From contig JANFAH010000006.1 in assembly GCA_024663395.1 (NCBI GenBank), positions 2,108,001 to 2,172,000 of the forward strand: 64,000 nucleotides of DNA, read 5' to 3'. The DNA is from Pisolithus tinctorius. Its lineage: Eukaryota > Basidiomycota > Agaricomycetes > Boletales > Pisolithaceae. A model generated the notes under the pieces. That model saw only the letters and a program-made list of their open reading frames with translations, had not been told where the DNA came from and made no database searches. Positions 57,484 to 64,000 of the stretch are shown here, piece by piece. Every line of letters starts with the position of its first letter. The first letter of the stretch is position 1. Both the position numbers and the translations under genes were made by a program.

Positions 57484-59988
57484 TCAATCAAGGACTGCCT
57501 GAATGTGCTGGTACCTCTCTACATTCGAATCAACCTCTTGCAGTGCAGCCCTGATACGAGGAGTCAGCGCGAGCACGTCGGCCGTCCCAGTACTTACCAT
57601 CCTTCCTTTGCCCACTGAGAAAGCTGATCGCGCAACCTCGCGCCGTGATAGGGATTACGAAGGATGTCGTTCAGCACCTTCATCATGCCATGGAAAATGG
57701 AATTGTAAGCCTTGCCGGAGAATTGAGGCATCGTCTTTCCTGTGCCATTCTTCGCAAATCCGTCCAACACACAATGATACTGCGAGAAAAGTTCGAGTTG
57801 CAGCGACTCGGGGTGTAAGATAACTCACCGCGGCTGCGACGAGAGCCAGACAGGAAAGGGGAACTGAATTGTTGAAGGACTCAGGACGCTTATCCGCGAT
57901 TCGATAGGTCCCGGTATAGTAGAATTGTATGACAGCTTCCTTGAGGGCAGGGTGAGCGAAATTCCTGGTTTTTCCCTGATAAACCAATCCGTTAGTAGTG
58001 CAGATAACGAACCGCGTGAATGTACATTCTCGTCGAAACCGTCTCGCAGGAAAAGCGAGTTGTCAAGGAGCTTTGCGGCAGCGGTCTCTATCCATTGTAC
58101 ACGAACCCGTGGTGCAACATCAGAAGGAGGGATAAGGTTGAACGCGGATGGCGTGGTTGCCAGCGTAACCGACTTCAATTCCGAACGCCAGGTAGATATA
58201 TCACCAAGGAGCTACCGGCGGTATGTCAGTAGCTGTAACCGAAAGACGGGACTACTTACGAGGCACGCCATATCTTGCTTGTGGTCAGGCCAGTAACCTA
58301 TAAAGTTAGGATAATGAGACACATATAAAGCGAAAATATTGTTACTCACCATCTTCAAATTGCACACCGCGTTGATTCCACTCAACGACGACAGTGACGA
58401 GCGCCTCTGTTATGGAGAGGTTGAGGTCGTGAGATTTCGATGGGAACGGGTTAGAAAGTGCATGTGCAGCCCTGCATTCTCGCTTAGCGTCTTCGAGACA
58501 GTCCTTCCATACTGCCTTGTAAAATCTCAGTTGTGAAGGCAATGGGCCCTCATCCTTAGCTTTCTTGGAGTTACGAGGGGCTCTGGCACGCTGAGATACT
58601 TCATTGACCGAGTCGTGCGCAAGGGTCAGAAGATCATGATCGGGAACAGAAGGACGGCCGTTAGTGCGATGGTGGCGTTCAAGAACGTCGACGACAGCGC
58701 CACATTGGGAACCCTAAAATAACAATCTGAATAAATAAAGCTAGCAGGAATGGCATTTTCGTACCTCTGGCTGAGCCTTGTCCTTGGATTGTAAGCTTCG
58801 CAGAGCCGCATCGTCATCCTCGTCGCGTGAGTACTGAAACTCGTGGTCAGGGGGTAAGGAATTGTGGCGAATAGGATTGCTTGTCGTCGTTTCTTGGGAG
58901 AAGCCTAACAAAGAACGTTGAGCCAATACCATAATAACCTCTGACGCGTACCAGGATGAGTTGATTGCCTAAGATTCGTTGCACCCCATCCAAATGCATC
59001 GTCCTCATCTTTGTCGGACTCATCGCTGGAGACCTCGCCAGCCTCTGCGTCCCATGGGTTATTACTCGAGGACTCCGACTCCTCTTCTGAGGAGCCCTCT
59101 GATGACAGCTTCTCCGAACTCTTGTGGCGAACGTCAGCGGTTGCCGAAGTTTGTCTCGATGAGAGCGAGCTATCAAGGGAGGGGTCGATACAAGAGTCGG
59201 GGACAGTAGCAGGCGGCTGGTGGGGGATAAACCGAGACTGGTAGTTGGGCTGGGGTGTTGGCGGACGAGATGTATTACTGGGAACTTGGTCTCCCCGAAT
59301 CGCGGCGATATAAGGATTATTGAGCACTTGAAGGTCAGGTTCCATCCCGGGAGGCACGATATGACCTGGCTGTTGAGCCGGAAGACTGAAACCAAAGCGA
59401 TGGGAGTCTGTGGGACGCTGATGGAAGACAGGTGTTGCTACTGCTGTTGAAGACTGAGGGACGGGATTCTGAAATGAACATTGTATATCAGTATGAAAAG
59501 ACACTCACCAGAGGCGTATCAGCTGGGCTAGGACCATTCACAATGGGAGGCGCATAGGGTGGTGGGGCGACATTGGACTTTGCAAGCGGTTAGCTTGATA
59601 TTTGCAAATAACTAGAACTGACCTTCGGTTTTGCATTCTGGCCGGCACTGCGGCCCCCACCCTTTTTCCGCCGAGTGGGCGGAGGTGCAAGAGGATTTAC
59701 AATGGAATTGTTGGGGAGATCCGTCGACTTTCGCGGCCGTGTAGCTCGGCCTTCAAGGGCAGTACCAATCCGCTCCAATTGCTCAGCCCTTCCACCTGAA
59801 CCCGCCCCTGCCCTTCCGCTACGACGGAGTCCCGCTGTGGCAACAGACTGAGACTCTTCGAGATCGACGGGTGGGCTTCCTAGACGCTTGTTTTTTGCGG
59901 GTCGAGTGCTTCCGTCGGCCTCTGGTCGTCGTTTGGCTTTTTTGCTATCCTTCTTTTTCGGCGGGATTGTTCCAGATTGGGTGGACAT
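57484..59988 (-). CDS. DUF6532-domain protein, transposon-associated family
   Basis: Start MSTQSGTIPPKKKDSKKAKR at 59988 (a basic, nuclear-signal-like beginning). The first 350 residues are disordered: basic stretches (LRRSGRAGAGSGGRAE, TRRKKGGGRSAGQN), Pro-rich parts and an acidic run (SSDESDKDEDDAFGWGA). The DUF6532 domain follows: RFYKAVWKDCLEDAKRECRA, LSITEALVTVVVEWNQRGVQ, IETAAAKLLDNSLFLRDGFD, then RNFAHPALKEAVIQFYYTGT, YRIADKRPESFNNSVPLSCL. After an intron it reads YHCVLDGFAKNGTGKTMPQF and YNSIFHGMMKVLNDILRNP, and a last intron (57552-57598) joins AKEGW to AALQEVDSNVERYQHIQAVLD before the stop at 57484. DUF6532 occurs in large families in mushrooms, often near transposons; its biochemical role is unknown. 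Confidence 0.82.
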
Positions 59989-60202
59989 CTGAAGGTACAA
60001 GCAGTTAAGCAGAGAACAGTATAAGATGGAAGCCTGGGGACCACAACGAAATGACATCTTGTGAATCCATATAAACGTTGACAGGTTCATCGCGAGATGT
60101 AAAACGAAACGACGCGCTGAGACGGTTACCCGCTGCAAATGAATTGAAACACTTTACACGTAACGTACAGAACGTGAACTAAACATAAAATTCATGCTAA
60201 GA

Positions 60203-62760
60203 CTACACGCCTTTGAAGCGTTTATTGGGTATAGGAGGGTTATCCATGCTCCTTACCTCTTCACAAAGGCGTTTAGAAGACATAATTGCCGAAGACATAA
60301 CATCCATATCGTTCTCCTGACTCGGACGCATGCTTGAATTAAGCGCTTTGTGCTGGGCGATGATCTGCTGGAATGCATTCGTCATCTCCGGTGGTTTCTC
60401 GTATGGCATGCTGGCCAAGAAACGATCAAAGAGGGAGATAACGTCAGAGAACTGCACTGCAGTTCCGCTCAGCAGGGACCGCCCAAGCAATACGCGCCAC
60501 TCGTTAGCCAGAGGGATTAGATCTTGAAAATATTGCGAGACCTCGGAATCCAGCCTCGATTCGGACGGGTCATTAAGGAATGTGAACTTGGCGCATCTGG
60601 CGATTTCGAGATCTTCGGCCGCCTTTTCACTCCACAAGCCAAGAAGTGTCTTTTCATGGCTGATATCTTGACGCTCGTGGCCAAGTGGCCCATCATAAAG
60701 GATGAGGATCCAGATGAAAACGTAGAACAGGGATTCGATATCGTCCGCAAATGTATGGTGTATAGTAGTAGGGTGATCGATGAATACGCGGGTGAGAGAG
60801 GCGCTTTTCCGGATCGATGGGACATTAGTCTTTCCACTTTTAGTGATGGCTTCCTTGAGTTGGCAAAGGATATTCACTGAAAGGAAGGGGACTGTCCCCT
60901 TTGCATACTATCAGCTTCGAGTTCCAAAATGTTTTGCGTAGTACTTACTGTGCCGCCCAAGTCATATTCCCCCTGTAACGTGACCCGTACAGCAAATTCC
61001 CAGTCGAGGAGAAAGCCGCGCGACCCATTTGCGAAGTCCTCGATCATCGTATTGTTGATGCTACAGTCTCGATGGAGGACACCCCTCTCGAGAGCCTGCT
61101 GTTGGACTGTTAAAGCAATTAGTATTGATTTTACAAGTGGAAGAGGATACATACTTCGTAAAATATCTCGGATGCATGAAACGAGTTCCTTTTTTGTCTT
61201 GAACATTACCATTGGCCTTGCACACAGCTTCATAGCCAATCGCACGTGAGTTCTCCGAGACTTCATGCACGATCGCCACTTCTCATCACGATATCGTTCA
61301 GTTTTATCGACAATGCCCGGCTCGACCTCAACGACCCAGTAGTGTTGCAACTTGGGAACTCCGTCGATGTCCTGGACCAGCTTCATCATGTTGACTTCGT
61401 GCAGGGCTGTCCTCTGCTCCGACTCCTCCACCCAATAATCCTTGATGACGTAGTATTCCCCATTGTAGCGTGCAAGGTAACAAACAGTACCCCTTCCTAG
61501 AAAGCCTGTGCTCGAGAATAATACATCGAGCACCTCGTAGAAGGTCTTGTTTACTTGGATCCTCCCGATTGCTGGGATGTGTTCGGGTGATGCGGGAGTC
61601 GGGAGTGAGTTTGCACTGGGGAGGATGCCCGACTCCAAGTGAGGAGAAGGCGTTGTAGGAGAGGGGAAAGGGGAGAGAGGTATCGCAAGTGCTGTGCATT
61701 TGCGGCTGTGTGCAGGATGGGGGGATATCTCGATGGTCGAATCGAAGCCAAGGGTTGAGCGGGAGCCGAACGCAACGGCACATACAATGTATATGAAGAC
61801 TTCTGCGTCAGTGTGGATATTGATAGAGGGTGAGATTGCACCACCAGAGTGGTCGTAAAAGTGAAGTCGAAGAAGTTCGCTATCAGTAATTGATAATCCA
61901 AGGACATAGCGCCTCCAGGGCTGGTCGACGAGGGTTAGATATGCCTTAGTGTCCATCGTCTTCCCAAGGCGGGATGCTGGCTTGAAAGACTCCTTTGAGT
62001 ACTCGGCGATGACTTTGGGACTTAACCACGTAATCTCGTCGAGGGATACTGGGGTGTTATCGACAAGGATGAGGTCGGGCTTTCGGGAATAACCTGTAGA
62101 ACCTCGCAAGCTGGTTCTGCTCCAGTCCGCCATCCATTGACGCTGGGGTTTGCTGGATAGACTGGGCATCGTGGATTTGGCGGCGGTTCCGATAGCATTG
62201 AGAAACAGAGCAACTTGCTTTTCAAAGCAGAGCTTTTCCGATTCTACCGGCAGCTCTGAGGCAAGTGGCCCGGGTTGCTCGGGAGGTGAATCAGAGCCTG
62301 GGGGTGGACGAAGCTCCCAGTTCCAGCGCTTTCTATCGTCGTCGTATAGGCTGACCAGGCTGTCCTCTGACAAGCCACCCTGATTGAAGGAGGCGGAATA
62401 GCTACGGACACATGCGGGAATTGTTTTCAGAGGGACAATCAGGGACCTGGGAGCTATGGAGGTGAATGTATCTCTGAAGGACTCGAAGATAATATTTGTA
62501 ACATAACCGAGGCTCTGAGGAGAGCTAACTTGTATCCGTGGTTCACGGATGATGGTGCCCTCAAGTTCTGAAGCAGTGAACTTGTCCATAACATGAACCG
62601 TGCGGCCGTGTTTGGGCGGGGGGAGAGAACCGATCAGCTTGTAGGTACCATCTATTGTTCGATATCTGTTTTTGTTCGAGTCTTTGGACATTTCTGAGGG
62701 TTGTTGACAAGTAGGGTCACACGTTCGAAAATGGTGCCACCACTCAAAATACTGATGCAT
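60203..62760 (-). CDS. FunK1-type protein kinase
   Basis: Exons 62760-61155, 61106-60949 and 60898-60203 join in frame. The N-terminal half is FunK1-like: KQVALFLNAIGTAAKSTMPS, YSRKPDLILVDNTPVSLDEI, WLSPKVIAEYSKESFKPASR, LVDQPWRRYVLGLSITDSEL. The kinase domain has FLGRGTVCYLARYNGEYYVI with the Lys in VIKDYW, a helix-C Glu in LHEVNMMKL, the catalytic loop GVLHRDCSINNTMI (HRD, Asn) and DWEFA in place of DFG (FunK1 proteins usually have DWD/DWE). The 50-base intron at 60899-60948 restores GGTGTVPFLSVNIL, the activation segment. The last part reads HTFADDIESLFYVFIWILIL and LASMPYEKPPEMTNAFQQII. FunK1 kinases are expanded in multicellular basidiomycetes. All key residues are present, so it may be active. 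Confidence 0.9.
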
Positions 62761-62815
62761 TTCAACATTAACATGTAATAAACTCTGGTATACGGTAAGG
62801 TAACATGTATGTTGA

Positions 62816-64000
62816 CTAGATGGGAGGAGAGTCCGAACGACTTAGGGCAAAGTACGTATTTTTGTCGAAGTATTTGTTGAGATAGAATTCGGAAGAATGC
62901 TCGAAGGAGTTGTATGCCATCAATCGATTATCTGCAGTTTGCCCAAAGCGAGGTATGAGATGTGCGAACGCCCGGACCTGACTGAGCGGGATGACATCGC
63001 CAAGACGTTGGCCATTCGCTCTCTTTGCGCGCCTAAGGATACGTAGGTGTGTCGCATCTTCAGCTGCTATGTCAAAACGTTGTACGTAGACCAAAAAACG
63101 GTCTGTCCACGACCATCTTACCCCCCCCTTGCCAAAAGGGCGCATCAGGAGACGGAGCTGGCCAACAACATGACCTAAGATACTCTTGTGAGTGACACGG
63201 AAAAGTAGTGTGGACCACGAACCTTTCAGGCCACTCTCTGGCCATTTGAAACGGGGGTCCACGTTGATGATAGCTGCATCATAGCGGCCAAGGGTCCAGG
63301 TCTCGCAAGGTGGAGAACAGAAGAGAGTCTGGGCAGGGAGGATGTCCATGATATCGTGTATCGCCGTGTTCTGCAGCTGCATCTTGTACCAAACCTGCAG
63401 ATCGGTAAAAGGCAGGGTTGAAGAGCTTGATCCCCGACGTTGCCCGCTTATAGTGTGCACAGAGCTTGGTCCATACACCTTCTCACGATTTAGAAAATCG
63501 ACAAGGGCGGCTCGGAGGTCAAGTAGTCCAAACTTCTCGGCAGCACCATCAACACTAATGTGTCGCAAGGGTGGGTCGTAGGAAAGGTTGATCGCCGTAC
63601 CGTCTGCGATAAAACTATGCAAGGGGAAGGGAATGGAGTCTGGATCCTGGGTCCTGAGGCGCGCAGAGATGGCGAAGTAATCGGTGACGGGCCGCGCGGG
63701 ACCTGGCGTCTTGGAAACTAGATTCGCCTCCTCGCGATCACTGATCTCACTGTCGCCATCATCAGAACTCCCATCCTCAACCTCTAAGGACTTTTCTTCC
63801 GCACGACCATGGGAGTGAGTCTTCGATTCATATAATGATGTCGCGAGTTCAAACGTCCTACATTTTTCAGCGCGATCGAGGTACCGGCAAATTTGAGGAT
63901 CGTAGTTATTGTTATTGCTAGCTGATGCGGGTGTCTTGATCTCCGATACATGGGCGTGTTCAGTTACATCGGCAGTCCATTGGATGGTGACCCTGACACG
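62816..64000 (-). CDS. DUF6830 / Plavaka-type transposase C-terminal part (runs off the window)
   Basis: The frame is open from the window edge to the stop at 62816, so only the C-terminal about 395 residues are seen. Motifs are WTADVTEHAHVSEIKTPA, YDPQICRYLDRAEKCRTFEL, an acidic linker, RPVTDYFAISARL, LPFTDLQVWYKMQLQNTAIH, DILPAQTLFCSPPCETWTLG, YDAAIINVDPRFKWPESGLK, LRLLMRPFGKGG, DRFLVYVQRFDIAAEDA, RILRRAKRANGQRLGDVIPL, HLIPRFGQTADNRLMAYNSF and FYLNKYFDKNTYFALSRS. These match the DUF6830 end of Plavaka-like transposases of Agaricomycetes. Only 55 bases separate its stop codon from the FunK1 start codon on the same strand. Catalytic residues would lie outside the window. Confidence 0.87.
   Translation of the reverse strand, partial: RVRVTIQWTADVTEHAHVSEIKTPASASNNNNYDPQICRYLDRAEKCRTFELATSLYESKTHSHGRAEEKSLEVEDGSSDDGDSEISDREEANLVSKTPGPARPVTDYFAISARLRTQDPDSIPFPLHSFIADGTAINLSYDPPLRHISVDGAAEKFGLLDLRAALVDFLNREKVYGPSSVHTISGQRRGSSSSTLPFTDLQVWYKMQLQNTAIHDIMDILPAQTLFCSPPCETWTLGRYDAAIINVDPRFKWPESGLKGSWSTLLFRVTHKSILGHVVGQLRLLMRPFGKGGVRWSWTDRFLVYVQRFDIAAEDATHLRILRRAKRANGQRLGDVIPLSQVRAFAHLIPRFGQTADNRLMAYNSFEHSSEFYLNKYFDKNTYFALSRSDSPPI

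Noticed and set aside
60899..60948. Apparent stop codons that separate the FunK1 kinase into two genes
   Set aside because: Splicing at 60899-60948 gives GGTGTVPFLSV, the expected activation segment.
1..64000. CRISPR arrays, rRNA operons, bacterial operons
   Set aside because: None seen; the spliced gene structure is eukaryotic and no regularly spaced short repeats were found.

Overview
The window is fungal nuclear DNA, most probably from a mushroom-type basidiomycete (Agaricomycetes). The evidence is many short GT-AG introns of about 45-75 bases, a spliceosomal U2 snRNA gene, a CRAL-TRIO/RhoGAP protein of agaricomycete type, and several families typical of these fungi: FunK1 kinase, DUF6532, the DUF6830/Plavaka domain, Tnp2/CACTA transposase and an RTC4-like domain. 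No species can be named. All exon models were read by eye from splice sites and reading frames, so short or first exons are the least certain part.

Left part (1-27.8 kb). In order: a decayed short-chain dehydrogenase (SDR) copy (1.55 kb), a seven-helix receptor (2.7-4.15 kb, minus), the intact SDR (5.1-6.2 kb), an HSF-type transcription factor (8.2-11.3 kb), a U2 snRNA gene (12.7-12.9 kb), a chimeric gene whose 3' part is a copy of the LisH/LUFS gene at 32.6-35.2 kb (13.5-14.4 kb), an unrecognised 411-residue protein (16.5-17.8 kb), a CRAL-TRIO/RhoGAP protein (18.0-20.6 kb, minus), an Abp1-like actin-binding protein with two SH3 domains (20.9-23.6 kb, minus) and a putative myosin-binding (vezatin/Inp2-like) protein (25.0-27.8 kb). 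The RhoGAP and Abp1 homologue sit side by side and both belong to cortical actin and polarity control.

Middle (27.5-35.2 kb). This is a mosaic of segmental duplications. A block of about 2 kb (end of the vezatin-like gene plus the region downstream of the LisH/LUFS gene) occurs at 27.56-29.64 and again at 30.53-32.64. Between them lie two truncated tandem copies of an internal cassette of the LisH/LUFS gene. A part of one block is inverted, and the breakpoints create chimeric reading frames.

Right-middle (35.7-49.5 kb). A long protein with three START-like regions and a C-terminal membrane helix is divergently paired with pyridoxal kinase. These are followed by RNase H2 subunit C, a GPI-anchored Ser/Thr-rich Kre9-like wall protein and a type-B carboxylesterase.

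Right end (50-64 kb). A transposon-rich quarter: an apparently near-complete Tnp2/CACTA transposase sits head-to-head with an RTC4-like protein across 152 bases that hold a perfect CACGTG-containing palindrome. Then, all on the minus strand, come a DUF6532 protein, a FunK1 kinase and, 55 bases from it, a DUF6830/Plavaka-type transposase C-terminus that runs off the window.
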